Shown: positions 8,635-18,826, counted from the stretch's first letter. The stretch: 64,000 nt of DNA from Clostridia bacterium (GCA_014872655.1 WHHJ01000002.1:1-64000); one strand, 5' to 3'. The notes: generated from the letters alone by a model not told the origin. Numbers and translations are program-made.

Positions 8635-9513
8635 ATGATAAAAAGTATGACAGGGTTTGGCCGCGCTCGAGCGGTCTGCGATCATTTAGATATTTCTGTT
8701 GAAATCAAGGCGGTGAATCACCGTTATTTTGAGATGTATGCGCGAGTGCCCCGATTTTATATGCAACTGGAAGATAAAATTCGTTCTTACTTGCAGTCTC
8801 GTGTTGTTCGGGGTAAAATTGAGGTAAATCTCAGTATTGATGATTCTTCGGAGGAAGTGCAGCAGGTAAAGGTCAACAAACCGTTGATGCAAGCGTATTT
8901 ACAGGCATTGCAGGACGTTTCCGAAACGTTTTCATTGCCGTATGATCCGAATGCTTTGCTGGCTTTGCGGTTTTCCGATGTGGTTTCTCCCGTTCGCAGT
9001 GAAGTGGATGTTGAAAAAATTTGGCAAAGTGTGTTGCCTGTTTTAGAAGAAGCGACGGATGCTTTTATTGCGCAAAGGCAGGCAGAAGGGACCCGGTTAG
9101 CAACCGATATTATGGCCAAATGCCAGTTTATTAAAGAGCAGGTGGACGAGATTGAGCGGCAGGGACCTCGGTTATTGGATGAGTATGCGGCAAAATTGAG
9201 AACCCGAATAGAAGGCTTGCTTTCGGATACGAAAGTGGACGAGCAGCGGTTGCTGACAGAGGTTGCCATTATGGCTGACCGCTTGGCGGTTGATGAAGAA
9301 ATTGTCCGGTTAAATTCGCATTGTCAAACCTTGCACGATTTGTTTGAGAGCGGAACTTCCAATGGAAAAAAGATGGATTTTATTATTCAGGAAATGAATC
9401 GGGAGATCAATACGATTTCTTCTAAAATCGGGGATATTGACGTGACTCGGCGTGTGATCGAGGTTAAAACTTGTATCGAGAAAATTCGGGAACAGGTTCA
9501 GAATATAGAATAA
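8635..9513 (+). CDS. yicC: YicC family endoribonuclease-like protein
   Basis: A full-length YicC/YloC protein of about 292 residues. It has the family's start [11 protein letters not shown] and the conserved C-terminal part that includes [18 protein letters not shown]. Members are linked to RNA turnover: the Bacillus homologue YloC is an endoribonuclease and E. coli YicC affects sRNA decay. The ATG chosen has GGTGGGG just upstream; an earlier ATG eight codons before lacks family similarity. First gene of the operon, followed by remA and gmk as in Bacillus. Confidence 0.93.
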   Translation: MIKSMTGFGRARAVCDHLDISVEIKAVNHRYFEMYARVPRFYMQLEDKIRSYLQSRVVRGKIEVNLSIDDSSEEVQQVKVNKPLMQAYLQALQDVSETFSLPYDPNALLALRFSDVVSPVRSEVDVEKIWQSVLPVLEEATDAFIAQRQAEGTRLATDIMAKCQFIKEQVDEIERQGPRLLDEYAAKLRTRIEGLLSDTKVDEQRLLTEVAIMADRLAVDEEIVRLNSHCQTLHDLFESGTSNGKKMDFIIQEMNREINTISSKIGDIDVTRRVIEVKTCIEKIREQVQNIE

Positions 9514-9541
9514 GTTTGGCGCAGAAAGGACGGCAGATAGG

Positions 9542-9799
9542 ATGAAACTGATTAACATCGGCTTTGGCAACGTGATTGCGGCAACTCGGGTTGTTGCGGT
9601 TGTCAGTCCGGATTCGCAGCCGATTAAGCGGTTGATATCGGACAGCAGGGAAAAAGGAATTTTGATTGACGCAACTTATGGAAGACGTACGCGTTCGGTG
9701 ATGATTTTGGATAGCGGGCACATTGTTTTAAGTGCTGTTCAGCCAGAAACCATAGCTGGGCGAATCGGGGACGTTTCGGAGGAAAACGCCGATGAGTAA
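9542..9799 (+). CDS. remA: Extracellular matrix regulator RemA-like (DUF370)
   Basis: An 85-residue DUF370 protein. The family includes Bacillus RemA, a DNA-binding activator of biofilm matrix and osmoprotection genes. Visible family signatures are an N-terminal INIGFGNVI and the [10 protein letters not shown]...[11 protein letters not shown] core with its basic patch. The AGGACGGCAGATAGG stretch before the ATG supplies the ribosome site. Its end overlaps the gmk start by 8 bases, indicating coupled translation. The order yicC-remA-gmk is conserved across Firmicutes. What it controls here is not known. Confidence 0.9.
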   Translation: MKLINIGFGNVIAATRVVAVVSPDSQPIKRLISDSREKGILIDATYGRRTRSVMILDSGHIVLSAVQPETIAGRIGDVSEENADE

Positions 9800-10358
9800 G
9801 CGTGGAGTGTTGTTTATTATTTCAGGCCCGTCCGGGGTAGGCAAGGATACGATTATTAAAGAGGTGTTATCTCGAACAGAGGACGTGAAATTGTCTGTAT
9901 CGTGTACCACGCGTCCGCCTCGCGTGGGGGAGTTGCCCGGCGTAGATTATAATTTTGTTTCCAAAGATTATTTTGAGCAGTTGATTGCTCAAGATGCATT
10001 GTTGGAATATGCAGAATATTGTACCACATATTATGGAACGCCCAAAGAACCTGTAGAACAAATGCTTCAAAACGGGATCGGCGTCATTTTAAAGATTGAG
10101 CGTGTGGGCATGGAAAAGGTGATTCGGATATATCCGGATGCGGTAACCATTTTTATTGAGCCGCCCAATATGGAAGAACTCCGTCGCAGAATCGTTCGCC
10201 GAAATACCGACAGCCCGGAAGCTGTGCAAAAACGGTTGAAGCGTGCAGAAGAAGAGATCTCCTTGAGCGGGGATTACAAACATCATGTGATCAGCGGCGA
10301 ACTGGAGACGGCGATTGAAGAAGTTTGTTCCTTGATTCGTACATATATGGAAAAATAA
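9792..10358 (+). CDS. gmk: Guanylate kinase
   Basis: Phosphorylates GMP to GDP with ATP; essential in nucleotide supply. It is 188 residues long, the usual size. The P-loop is GPSGVGKD at residues 11-18; the GMP-binding region [11 protein letters not shown] and the downstream GVDYNF and ILKIE segments are in place. In the mononucleotide-binding loop GKD replaces the commoner GKG/GKS, a variant seen in clostridial enzymes. Its start overlaps remA. Confidence 0.96.
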   Translation: MSKRGVLFIISGPSGVGKDTIIKEVLSRTEDVKLSVSCTTRPPRVGELPGVDYNFVSKDYFEQLIAQDALLEYAEYCTTYYGTPKEPVEQMLQNGIGVILKIERVGMEKVIRIYPDAVTIFIEPPNMEELRRRIVRRNTDSPEAVQKRLKRAEEEISLSGDYKHHVISGELETAIEEVCSLIRTYMEK

Positions 10359-10410
10359 ATAAAATGATATAAGGAAAAGGATATAGATTTTAGGGAAAGA
10401 GGTTTTTGAA

Positions 10411-10623
10411 ATGTTGTATCCGTGTATTGAACAATTAGTTACAGATAAAAGTTGTCAGTGTCGTTATTCGTTGGTAATCGCCGTTGCAAAGCGCGCGCGG
10501 CAGATTGCGGAGATGAAGGCAGCAGAGGGTGAAAAATTGGAAGATCGGGCTGTTTCTTTGGCTGTTCGTTCTTTTGCCGATCATGAAGTAACTTTTGCAG
10601 AAGACCGCAAACATGTCGACTGA
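10411..10623 (+). CDS. rpoZ: RNA polymerase omega subunit
   Basis: A 70-residue small subunit that aids RNA polymerase assembly. The pattern SLVIAVAKRARQI followed by LEDRAVSLAVRSFADHEV matches the omega core, where the first motif packs on beta-prime. A GGGAAAGAGG ribosome site precedes the ATG. In Bacillus coaBC lies between rpoZ and priA; here priA follows directly and overlaps. Confidence 0.92.
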   Translation: MLYPCIEQLVTDKSCQCRYSLVIAVAKRARQIAEMKAAEGEKLEDRAVSLAVRSFADHEVTFAEDRKHVD

Positions 10624-13051
10624 ACATATCTTCGTTGCAATTGAAGATATTCCGTATTCGGCAGATAAATTATACGAATATGCATTGCCGGCTGAACTGC
10701 AACAGACAGTCTCAGTTGGAACGATGGTTTTATGTCCGTTTGGTGGAGGCAATCGAAAAGTTCGAGGAATCGTATTTGATTTTGGACCTGCCAGTACAAA
10801 CAAGGTAAAACAGATTTTTGATGTGTATGATTTAAACGGATTTCTGACACAAGATCAGATCCGTCTTTGCCGTTATATGAAAAACAAATATTTCTGTACT
10901 TTTTTTGATGCGGCAAAGACCATGATGCCTGCCGGCGTCATTGGCGGCGTGGATCGGTATTACAGTTTATGTGCTCCGTGTGCAGATCCCATGATCCAGG
11001 AACTTTTTGACCGGAATCAGAATTGGGTTTTGCAGAAAGAATTAGTCCGACAGCTGCCCAGACAGAAATATTATCAGGTATTGAAATGGGTTCGCGAGCA
11101 TAAAGCGCGTGAAGTTTTAAAGTTTAAAAACATGGTTTCGGATCGAATGGCAAGTGTCTTTCAAATCACCTCTGCAGGAGAAGTTTATGCCGCAGAGTGC
11201 AGAAAAAAACAGACAGAACTTGCCAAGAAGCATCTTGCCGTGTTGGATTTTTTAAAAGAAAATGATTCCTGTACTGCAAAAGAAATTTTGTATATGACTG
11301 GACTTTCGGCCAGTGTATTAAATACGCTCCGAAAACGTGGAATGGTATCGGTTACGGTTGCTGAACAATTGCGCGATCCGTTGATGAATAAATCTTTGGA
11401 ATATAATCCGCAGCCGGTCGTATTGAACGATACTCAAAAACAAGCCGCTGAGGAAATTTTAAAAAACAGCCAAACAGGAAAAACACATTTATTGTACGGG
11501 GTAACCGGAAGCGGCAAAACGCATGTTTTTATGGCTGTCATTGACGAGCTGCTTGCGAGAGGAAAATCTGCGCTCGTACTGTTGCCGGAAATTTCTCTGA
11601 CACTTCAGATTATCGAACGGTTTTATCGGCATTACGGACCCCAGTTGGCCGTTTTGCATAGCGCTCTTTCAGCAGGCGAGCGTTATGATGAATATAAAAG
11701 AATTCGCAGCGGGCATGCCAAGGTGGTAGTAGGCACACGATCTGCCGTATTTGCGCCCATGCAGGATTTGGGCATTATCATTATCGATGAAGAACAGGAA
11801 CATACCTATAAATCGGATATGACTCCCAAATATCACGCCCGGGATATTGCCGCTTTTTTAGTTGCTCGTAAAAAGGCTCTGCTGGTGCTTGCTTCGGCAA
11901 CGCCTTCTTTTGAATCTTATACTCGTGCGATGAGGGGAGCCATCGGATATTCGGAACTGTCGGGCAGGTTTAATAAACAGCCCTTGCCGAAAGTATTAGT
12001 TTCAGACACGGCAATGGAACAGGTTCAGGGGAATCTGTCCTTGATCAGTACAACGTTGGCTACAGAACTGCAAAAAAATTTAGAACAACAGGAACAAACG
12101 ATTTTATTTATGAATCGCAGAGGATATAATTCTTTTGTTTCCTGTCCCAAGTGCAAATTTGTTTTTCGTTGCCCAAACTGCGGGATCGCATTGACTTATC
12201 ACAGCGTGAACGACCGCCTGGTGTGTCATTACTGCGGCTACAGCCAGCCGGCTACGGGACACTGTCCGGATTGCGGGGAGAAAACGTTGAGGTATTCCGG
12301 ATTTGGTACACAAAAGGCAGAGTCTGAACTGCGTCAGTTCTTTCCGGGAATCCGTATTTTGCGTATGGATGCAGACACGGTAGGCGGCAAATCGACTCGC
12401 GATGAAATTCTGACGGCGTTTGCCCGAAAAGAATATGACGTTTTGCTTGGCACCCAGATGATTACTAAAGGGCTTGATTTTCCGGATGTGACGCTGGTGG
12501 GCGTTTTGATGGCCGATATGTCGTTATATTCTTCTGACTTTCGCGCTTACGAAAAAACCTTTTCTCTGATTACTCAGGTGGTTGGTCGTGCCGGCCGCGC
12601 ACAAAAGCAGGGAAGAGCGGTGATTCAAACTTTTTCACCGGAACATATGGTTCTGGAATATGCGTTTCGGCAGGATTATAAAGGGTTTTATGCGGAGGAA
12701 TCTGCGTTGCGAAAATCTCTTGTTTATCCGCCGTATTGCGATATTTGTCAAGTTGTTTTTTTAGCCGACGGTGTTTCGGCGGCATTTGAGGGTGCGGAGG
12801 CCTTTGTACATAAAATCGAATTGTTGTTGCAGGATTCTCACTTCGATCAAGTTCCGGTTAGTATTATTCGTCCTCGACAAACGGCTGTTCCCAAGGTGGA
12901 TGGGCGCGATCGGGTACGGGTTTTGATTAAGTGCAGGGACGATCTTCGGACGCGTGAGATGTTGAACGAGGCTTACTTATGGTTTTTAAAAGAAAAAGTA
13001 TTTAAGAATACATCGATTTCGATGGATATCAATCCGTCAATGATTATATAA
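10613..13051 (+). CDS. priA: Primosomal protein N' (replication restart helicase)
   Basis: A 3'-to-5' helicase that reloads the replisome at stalled forks. About 812 residues: an N-terminal 3' DNA-binding domain, Walker A GVTGSGKT (about residue 300), Walker B DEEQ, then eight zinc-binding Cys in four CxxC pairs (CPKC, CPNC, CHYC, CPDC; about 510-550), the helicase C domain and a C-terminal domain. The start MSTEHIF fits family N-termini better than an upstream codon and overlaps rpoZ by 11 bases. Full length and apparently intact. Confidence 0.95.
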   Translation: MSTEHIFVAIEDIPYSADKLYEYALPAELQQTVSVGTMVLCPFGGGNRKVRGIVFDFGPASTNKVKQIFDVYDLNGFLTQDQIRLCRYMKNKYFCTFFDAAKTMMPAGVIGGVDRYYSLCAPCADPMIQELFDRNQNWVLQKELVRQLPRQKYYQVLKWVREHKAREVLKFKNMVSDRMASVFQITSAGEVYAAECRKKQTELAKKHLAVLDFLKENDSCTAKEILYMTGLSASVLNTLRKRGMVSVTVAEQLRDPLMNKSLEYNPQPVVLNDTQKQAAEEILKNSQTGKTHLLYGVTGSGKTHVFMAVIDELLARGKSALVLLPEISLTLQIIERFYRHYGPQLAVLHSALSAGERYDEYKRIRSGHAKVVVGTRSAVFAPMQDLGIIIIDEEQEHTYKSDMTPKYHARDIAAFLVARKKALLVLASATPSFESYTRAMRGAIGYSELSGRFNKQPLPKVLVSDTAMEQVQGNLSLISTTLATELQKNLEQQEQTILFMNRRGYNSFVSCPKCKFVFRCPNCGIALTYHSVNDRLVCHYCGYSQPATGHCPDCGEKTLRYSGFGTQKAESELRQFFPGIRILRMDADTVGGKSTRDEILTAFARKEYDVLLGTQMITKGLDFPDVTLVGVLMADMSLYSSDFRAYEKTFSLITQVVGRAGRAQKQGRAVIQTFSPEHMVLEYAFRQDYKGFYAEESALRKSLVYPPYCDICQVVFLADGVSAAFEGAEAFVHKIELLLQDSHFDQVPVSIIRPRQTAVPKVDGRDRVRVLIKCRDDLRTREMLNEAYLWFLKEKVFKNTSISMDINPSMII

Positions 13052-13074
13052 TATGGATACGGGAAGGTTTTAAT

Positions 13075-13539
13075 ATGGCGATAAGAAATATCGTAAAAGA
13101 GGGCGACGAAGTTCTAAAAAAGGTTTGTCGGCCCGTAGATCGTTTTGACGATCATTTAAAGCAACTGGTTCAAGATATGAAAGATACTTTGACAAAGGCA
13201 AACGGATTAGGGTTAGCCGCTCCGCAGGTCGGTGTTTTGCGCAGATTGTTTGTGATGTTGGACGAAGATGGGCAGACGATGGTGACGTGTGTAAATCCTG
13301 AAATTGTAAAGACTTCGGGCAGTCAACAGGCTAATGAGGGATGTCTTTCTGTCCCTGGCGTTTGGGGCGTCACGAATCGGCCTGCCAAGGTAACGGTAAA
13401 AGCGTATGACGAAAACGGAAATCCGTTTGAAATGACCCGGACGGGGATTACGGCCGTTTGTATCTGTCACGAAACGGATCATTTAGACGGCATTTTGTTC
13501 CGGGAGCATGTGGTCGAGTATTTTGAACCCGAAGACTGA
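13075..13539 (+). CDS. def: Peptide deformylase
   Basis: Removes the formyl group from the N-terminal methionine of new proteins, using a metal centre. It is 154 residues long. The three signature motifs are present: GLGLAAPQVG, EGCLSVPG with the metal-binding Cys, and HETDHLDG with both metal His and the catalytic Glu. It sits directly before fmt, the enzyme that adds the formyl group, the usual bacterial pairing. GGGAAGG lies before the ATG. Confidence 0.96.
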   Translation: MAIRNIVKEGDEVLKKVCRPVDRFDDHLKQLVQDMKDTLTKANGLGLAAPQVGVLRRLFVMLDEDGQTMVTCVNPEIVKTSGSQQANEGCLSVPGVWGVTNRPAKVTVKAYDENGNPFEMTRTGITAVCICHETDHLDGILFREHVVEYFEPED

Positions 13540-13564
13540 TTAAAAAGTAAGGAATTATGGATTG

Positions 13565-14479
13565 ATGAGGATTGTTTTTATGGGGACATCGGATTTTGCC
13601 GTGTCCTGTTTAAATGCGTTACACGAGGCCGGGATGACGCCGATAGCCGTTGTTTCACAGCCGGATCGTCCGCGTGGACGCGGCTATGTGATGACGCCTA
13701 CTCCGGTAAAAGCCCGTGCGCTGGAACTGGGGATAGAGGTCTATACGCCAGAAAATGCAAAAGATGGGCAATTATTGCACATTCTGCAGGACATCAAAGC
13801 AGATCTTTCGGTTGTGGTTGCGTATGGTCAGATTTTGCCGAAAGCCGTTTTGGATTGTCCTCGATATGGCAGTGTAAATGTTCATGCGTCGTTGTTGCCG
13901 ATGTATCGCGGTGCCGCTCCGATTAACCGCGTACTGATGGACGGCTGTACTCAAACCGGCATCACAACCATGTATATGGATGAAGGTTTGGATACCGGCG
14001 ATATGATTTTGTCTGCATTAACAGATATTTCTGATGAGGACACGTTTGAAACATTACATGATCGGCTGGCACAGATGGGCGGAAATCTTCTGGTGGAAAC
14101 GATCCGACAGATCGAGGCTGGGACTGCTCCGCGGATTCCTCAGGAAGGACCGACGTGTTACGCGCATATGTTGCATACAGAAGATCGACGTATAGATTTT
14201 AACGATACGGTTAAAAATATAGTCAATAAAGTGCGGGGGCTCAGTCCTGTTCCCTGTGCGTTTTGTTTGTGCGAGGGCAAAAAGGTCAAGATATATCGCG
14301 CAGCGGACGCCGGATTTGATCGAGATTGTCCGATCGGAACGGTTGTTTGTGAGAACGGTTGTTTGTATGTAAAAGCACGAGACGGTTTTGTTCATATTCA
14401 GCAGTTGCAGGCTGAAGGGAAAAAACGTATGGATGACCAATGTTTTTTATGTGGCAATCATCCCCGCCAGTTTGAATAG
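13565..14479 (+). CDS. fmt: Methionyl-tRNA formyltransferase
   Basis: Formylates initiator Met-tRNA using 10-formyl-tetrahydrofolate. About 304 residues. The N-terminal Rossmann-like domain starts RIVFMGTSDFA and holds the catalytic NVHASLLPMYRGAAPI segment (conserved Asn, His) and the Asp of the DTGD segment. A C-terminal OB-fold domain begins about residue 205. A TTG one codon earlier is also possible, as AAGGA lies 11 bases before the ATG and 8 before the TTG. Partner of def. Confidence 0.95.
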   Translation: MRIVFMGTSDFAVSCLNALHEAGMTPIAVVSQPDRPRGRGYVMTPTPVKARALELGIEVYTPENAKDGQLLHILQDIKADLSVVVAYGQILPKAVLDCPRYGSVNVHASLLPMYRGAAPINRVLMDGCTQTGITTMYMDEGLDTGDMILSALTDISDEDTFETLHDRLAQMGGNLLVETIRQIEAGTAPRIPQEGPTCYAHMLHTEDRRIDFNDTVKNIVNKVRGLSPVPCAFCLCEGKKVKIYRAADAGFDRDCPIGTVVCENGCLYVKARDGFVHIQQLQAEGKKRMDDQCFLCGNHPRQFE

Positions 14480-14485
14480 AGGTTC

Positions 14486-15175
14486 ATGATGCTTTATTTT
14501 ATGGATTATTGGTACATCGTTTTGGTGTTGCCGGCAATTTTATTTTCTTTGATTGCACAGGCTTCGGTGCATTCTGCCTATAACAAGTACGGGCAAATTT
14601 TATCTCGCCGTGGAATGACCGGTGCAGATGTCGCGCGGCGTGTTTTGGAATTAAACGGGATTCAGGGGGTTCGAATTGAGTCGACAAGCGGGAAGTTAAC
14701 CGATCATTATGACCCTCGGACAGATGTTATTCGTCTTTCCGAAGGGGTATATGGATCGTCTTCTGTGGCAGCATTAGGCATTGCGGCTCATGAGGCAGGA
14801 CATACCTGTCAGCATCATCTCGGTTATGGGGCAATCAAAGTACGCAATGCTATTTTGCCGGTTGCCAATATTGGTTCGGCTGCGGCGATTCCGCTGGTTT
14901 TGATCGGAATTATTTTTAATTTTGGCGTTTTGATTAATGTCGGTATTATCTTTTTTGCCGCTGTTGTTGTATTTCAGTTGGTAACGTTGCCGGTAGAGTT
15001 TAACGCTTCGGCTCGTGCCAAAAAGGTTCTGGCTGCTGACGGAATGCTTTCAGGAGAAGAATTGGCGGGGGCGAAAAAGGTTTTAAATGCGGCGGCAATG
15101 ACCTATGTTGCGTCTCTTGCTGTGTCGCTGATGCAGTTGGTTCGATTGTTAATTATTTCAAGAAACAGAGATTAA
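14486..15175 (+). CDS. Membrane zinc metallopeptidase (YugP family)
   Basis: A 229-residue membrane protein of the YugP/DUF zinc-peptidase family. An N-terminal membrane segment is followed by the zinc motif HEAGH (about residue 103) and then two or three strongly hydrophobic segments (about 120-175 and 205-225). The substrate is unknown. It occupies the place where Bacillus has rsmB, between fmt and rlmN, and rsmB is absent here. A second ATG three bases downstream has a better spacing to AGAGG and may be the real start. Confidence 0.85.
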   Translation: MMLYFMDYWYIVLVLPAILFSLIAQASVHSAYNKYGQILSRRGMTGADVARRVLELNGIQGVRIESTSGKLTDHYDPRTDVIRLSEGVYGSSSVAALGIAAHEAGHTCQHHLGYGAIKVRNAILPVANIGSAAAIPLVLIGIIFNFGVLINVGIIFFAAVVVFQLVTLPVEFNASARAKKVLAADGMLSGEELAGAKKVLNAAAMTYVASLAVSLMQLVRLLIISRNRD

Positions 15176-15185
15176 GGGAAGAAAA

Positions 15186-16217
15186 ATGGTAGATTTGTCA
15201 AGTTTGACGTATGAGCAACTGGAGCAGTATACCGATGGTCTGAAAGTGCCGAAGTTTCGTGCAAAACAGATTTATCGGTGGATCAGTCGCGGTATTTTTG
15301 ACTTTGAAGACATGACGGATTTGCCGAAATCTTTTCGTCAGCAGCTGCAGCAAACTTGCGTACTTGCTTCATTAAAAGTGCGCAGAAGATTGGTGGATCC
15401 CGACGATCAAACCGTAAAATATGTTTTTGAATTATCTGATGGTTTATTGATTGAGACAGTGGTAATGCATTATAAACACGGAAATAGTGTTTGTATCTCT
15501 TCACAGGCGGGATGTCGGATGGGATGTCGGTTCTGCGCCAGCACACTAAAGGGAAAGCAGCGAGACCTGTCTGCCGGTGAGATGTTGGCTCAAGTCGCTT
15601 ACGCTAATGCAGAGTTAGGGGTAGGACATATCGTTGTGATGGGCGTCGGAGAGCCATTGGATAATTATGATTCCTTGCTGGTTTTTTTGCGAAATGTCAA
15701 TCATCCGGAGGGCTTGAATATCAGTCAGCGGCATATTTCCGTTTCGACTTGCGGGCTTGTAGATAAAATTCGCCAATTGGCAGATGAGAAGTTGCAGATT
15801 ACGCTTTCGGTCTCTTTGCATGCCCCGGACAATGAAACAAGGAATCGTTTGATGCCGGTCAATCAGCGTTGGCCGATCGAGGAATTGATAGATGCCTGCC
15901 GGTATTATATACAGAAAACAGGCCGTAGGATTTCTTTTGAGTATACATTGGTAAAAGATGTCAATGACCGTTTGAGCCATGCCCAAAAATTATATGAATT
16001 GTTAGCTGGGATGCTGGCACATGTAAATTTAATTCCTGTAAACTATGTGCAGGAGCGGGGGCTTTACCCGTCTGATAAAAATACGGTTCGTCAATTTTAT
16101 GAATATTTGGATCACAAAGGAATGAATGTGACGGTTCGCAGAACTTTGGGCGGAAATATTGACGCCTCATGCGGACAACTCAGATTGATGGAGGAACAAG
16201 ATGAAGCTGTACGGTAA
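15186..16217 (+). CDS. rlmN: 23S rRNA (A2503-C2)/tRNA (A37-C2) methyltransferase
   Basis: A radical-SAM methyltransferase acting on A2503 of 23S rRNA and A37 of some tRNAs. It is 343 residues long. The 4Fe-4S-binding CxxxCxxC motif is CRMGCRFC (about residue 115). GVGEPLDNYD and STCG are visible, and the C-terminal catalytic Cys lies in the family's DASCGQL segment. RlmN rather than Cfr is favoured because of this operon setting. The end overlaps the phosphatase gene by 17 bases. Confidence 0.95.
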   Translation: MVDLSSLTYEQLEQYTDGLKVPKFRAKQIYRWISRGIFDFEDMTDLPKSFRQQLQQTCVLASLKVRRRLVDPDDQTVKYVFELSDGLLIETVVMHYKHGNSVCISSQAGCRMGCRFCASTLKGKQRDLSAGEMLAQVAYANAELGVGHIVVMGVGEPLDNYDSLLVFLRNVNHPEGLNISQRHISVSTCGLVDKIRQLADEKLQITLSVSLHAPDNETRNRLMPVNQRWPIEELIDACRYYIQKTGRRISFEYTLVKDVNDRLSHAQKLYELLAGMLAHVNLIPVNYVQERGLYPSDKNTVRQFYEYLDHKGMNVTVRRTLGGNIDASCGQLRLMEEQDEAVR

Positions 16218-16944
16218 AACGGACGTAGGAATTGTCCGAAGCAGTAATCAGGATAATTTTGTAGTCCGGAATCTGGATCAAAACTGTGCATATGCCATTG
16301 TTTGTGACGGAATGGGCGGGCACAACGGCGGCAATATTGCCAGCGAACTTGCCGTGCGCAGTTTGGATAGTGCGTTGAGTGCGGGATACGATGCCTCAAC
16401 ACGAAATCGAAATGTCCGGAACTTGTTGAATAATGTGGTTCGACACGCGAACGGTACCGTGTATTCCGTTTCTTTAAAAGATGAGCATTTAAAAGGAATG
16501 GGAACAACCGTGGTTCTTGCCTATGTGGTGGATGAGCAGCTGTATGTGGCGCATGTGGGTGACAGCCGTGCTTATTTATTTGAAAATGGTAAGATGCGTC
16601 CAATCACAAAAGATCACTCCATTGTGCAGCAGATGTTAGATAGCGGCAAGATTACACCCGAAGAAGCGCGGGAGCATCCGTATCGACATATTATTACGCG
16701 TGTTGTCGGATTTACCGGAGAGGCAGAACCTGATATCGGGGTTTTTGATTTTACTCCTCAATCCATGGTTTTGCTTTGCTCGGATGGGTTGACAAATGTT
16801 TTGGAAGATGATCAGATCGAAGCGATTATTGCGAATACCCCCCATAATCAGGTTTGCTCGGAATTGATTCGGCAGGCCAATCAAGGCGGCGGTCCGGATA
16901 ATATAACGGTCGCTATCATAGCCGGTGAAGATGAGGGCGTATAG
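16201..16944 (+). CDS. prpC: PP2C-type Ser/Thr protein phosphatase
   Basis: Reverses phosphorylation by the PASTA kinase encoded next. It is 247 residues long with the PP2C metal-binding motifs DGMGGHNGG (about residue 38), GDSRAYL (about 120), SDGLTN (about 195) and GGPDNITV (about 228). It is a cytosolic manganese-dependent enzyme with no membrane segment. Kinase-phosphatase pairing next to rlmN and rsgA is standard in Firmicutes. Confidence 0.94.
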   Translation: MKLYGKTDVGIVRSSNQDNFVVRNLDQNCAYAIVCDGMGGHNGGNIASELAVRSLDSALSAGYDASTRNRNVRNLLNNVVRHANGTVYSVSLKDEHLKGMGTTVVLAYVVDEQLYVAHVGDSRAYLFENGKMRPITKDHSIVQQMLDSGKITPEEAREHPYRHIITRVVGFTGEAEPDIGVFDFTPQSMVLLCSDGLTNVLEDDQIEAIIANTPHNQVCSELIRQANQGGGPDNITVAIIAGEDEGV

Positions 16945-16957
16945 GAGGATACATAGT

Positions 16958-18826
16958 ATGGAAGATAAACTTATCGGAACCGTTTTGGATGATCGGTATT
17001 TGATTCGCGAAATCATCGGTACAGGCGGCATGAGTATTGTCTATAAAGCGCTGGATAATACAGACCAGAGATATGTGGCAATCAAAGTGTTAAAAGAAGA
17101 GTTTGTCCGCGAACCCAAATATCGGCGGCGATTTTTGAATGAGTCGCGAGCGATTGCCATTTTATCCAGTGAATATATTGTAGATGTTGTAGACGTGAAT
17201 TTTGAAGGCGACGTGCAGTATATTGTCATGGAATATCTGGACGGCATCACGCTCAAACAGTATATCACAGACAAGGGACCTCTCGAGGTTGATGAGGCGC
17301 TGCACTATTGTAAACAGATTTTGCGGGCGCTGCGCCATGCTCATGAACGGGGCGTTGTTCATCGGGATATCAAACCTCAAAACATCATGTTGATTAAAGA
17401 TGGCAGAATTAAAGTGACGGATTTTGGCATTGCTCATATTTCCAATTTTGAAACTTCCTCCATGTCGGATCTTGCCATCGGATCGGTTCATTATATCAGC
17501 CCGGAACAGGCAAAAGGAAAGCCGACAGATGAAACCAGCGATATTTATTCTACGGGTATTATTTTGTATGAAATGATTACCGGTAATTTGCCTTTTGAAG
17601 CGGACACCGCAGTAGGGGTTGCGCTTAAACAGGTACAGGAAACAGCCGTGCGTCCGTCTTGGTATGTTCCGAAATTGCCTAAAGGTGTGGAACAGATCAT
17701 TACAAAGGCTATGCGAAAAAGTCCTGCGATGAGATATCAGAATGCGGATGAGATGATTGAAGCGATTGATTTATATATTGAAAATAATGACATTGTTTTT
17801 GATTATCCGGACGGGCCGGACGAGCCCGCCGCCATGAAGCAGCAAAAAGAAAAAGAGCAGAAATTCTTAAATTTTAAAAAGAAAATGATGCAAAATAAAT
17901 TGCTGACCATGGGTGTAGGTGTTGCCGGCGCTTTGGTTTTAGTCTTGCTTGGCTTATGTATTATGCTGATTGTGACGAATTCATTGTCGTCAACGAATGT
18001 GATCGTTCCGAATTTGGTCGGTCGATTATATTCTGATGTCAGCGAAGATAAAAGTGTCACGGATTCTTTTCAAATTAATTTGGTAGAGCGGACGAGCGAT
18101 GAGCCTTCCGGAACGATTTTGGAACAAGATCCCAAACCGGATCGAAGCGTTCGCAGCGGCAGCGTGTTGACGCTGTATGTCAGTGCGATCCGGGGAAATA
18201 TTGAAGTGCCGGATTTGTCGGGAATGACTCTTGCACAGGCTAAAACGGAGTTGGTGAAGGCCGGTTTGATGTATCAGGTACAGGAAAAAGTGGATCCGGA
18301 GTCCGAGGAAGGCATTGTTTTAGGCAGTGAGCCCCCAGCCGGTCAAAAAGCAGATTCTAATACGACGGTTATTATTTATGTCAGCACAAAAACTTCTGCA
18401 GAGTTGGTAAGTATCCCGAGTGTAGTCGGAAAGTCAAAAGCAGAGGCAGTTAATTTAATTACGGAAGCCGGCTTTGAATATTCTATTGAAGAATCGTACA
18501 GTGGTTCTGTTTCTGCAGGTATTGTTATCAGTCAGAAACCGTCGGGAACCGATAGCGTAGCACGAAAAGGTTCTACGATTGAGATTGTAGTTAGTTTGGG
18601 CCCAGCTCCGGTTGTGGAGGAAGATCCGCCACAGCAGGAACAAGATCAGGAGCAAACAGATCCTGAACAAAATCCAGAAAATCCTGATCCGGAAGTTCCC
18701 GGCGAGGAGACAGATCCTCCGGACTCCGGCGAGGAGACTCCGGATCCCGGGACAGATCCTGATGAGGGTGAAACAGGGACAGGTGATGGAGACACGTCTA
18801 CGGAAGGTGGAGAAACCGCACAGTGA
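16958..18826 (+). CDS. prkC: PASTA-domain Ser/Thr protein kinase
   Basis: A membrane sensor kinase that responds to muropeptides or lipid II through outer PASTA domains and controls growth, division and germination. About 622 residues. The kinase domain (12-270) has AIKVL lysine, HRDIKPQN catalytic loop and DFG. One membrane segment lies about 318-345. Three PASTA repeats follow (about 350-550; VPNLVG, VPDLSG, IPSVVG starts), then a long Pro/Glu/Asp-rich tail of some 70 residues, which is unusual in length and acidity. The start is set by a perfect AGGAGG ten bases upstream that overlaps the phosphatase stop. Confidence 0.95.
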   Translation: MEDKLIGTVLDDRYLIREIIGTGGMSIVYKALDNTDQRYVAIKVLKEEFVREPKYRRRFLNESRAIAILSSEYIVDVVDVNFEGDVQYIVMEYLDGITLKQYITDKGPLEVDEALHYCKQILRALRHAHERGVVHRDIKPQNIMLIKDGRIKVTDFGIAHISNFETSSMSDLAIGSVHYISPEQAKGKPTDETSDIYSTGIILYEMITGNLPFEADTAVGVALKQVQETAVRPSWYVPKLPKGVEQIITKAMRKSPAMRYQNADEMIEAIDLYIENNDIVFDYPDGPDEPAAMKQQKEKEQKFLNFKKKMMQNKLLTMGVGVAGALVLVLLGLCIMLIVTNSLSSTNVIVPNLVGRLYSDVSEDKSVTDSFQINLVERTSDEPSGTILEQDPKPDRSVRSGSVLTLYVSAIRGNIEVPDLSGMTLAQAKTELVKAGLMYQVQEKVDPESEEGIVLGSEPPAGQKADSNTTVIIYVSTKTSAELVSIPSVVGKSKAEAVNLITEAGFEYSIEESYSGSVSAGIVISQKPSGTDSVARKGSTIEIVVSLGPAPVVEEDPPQQEQDQEQTDPEQNPENPDPEVPGEETDPPDSGEETPDPGTDPDEGETGTGDGDTSTEGGETAQ

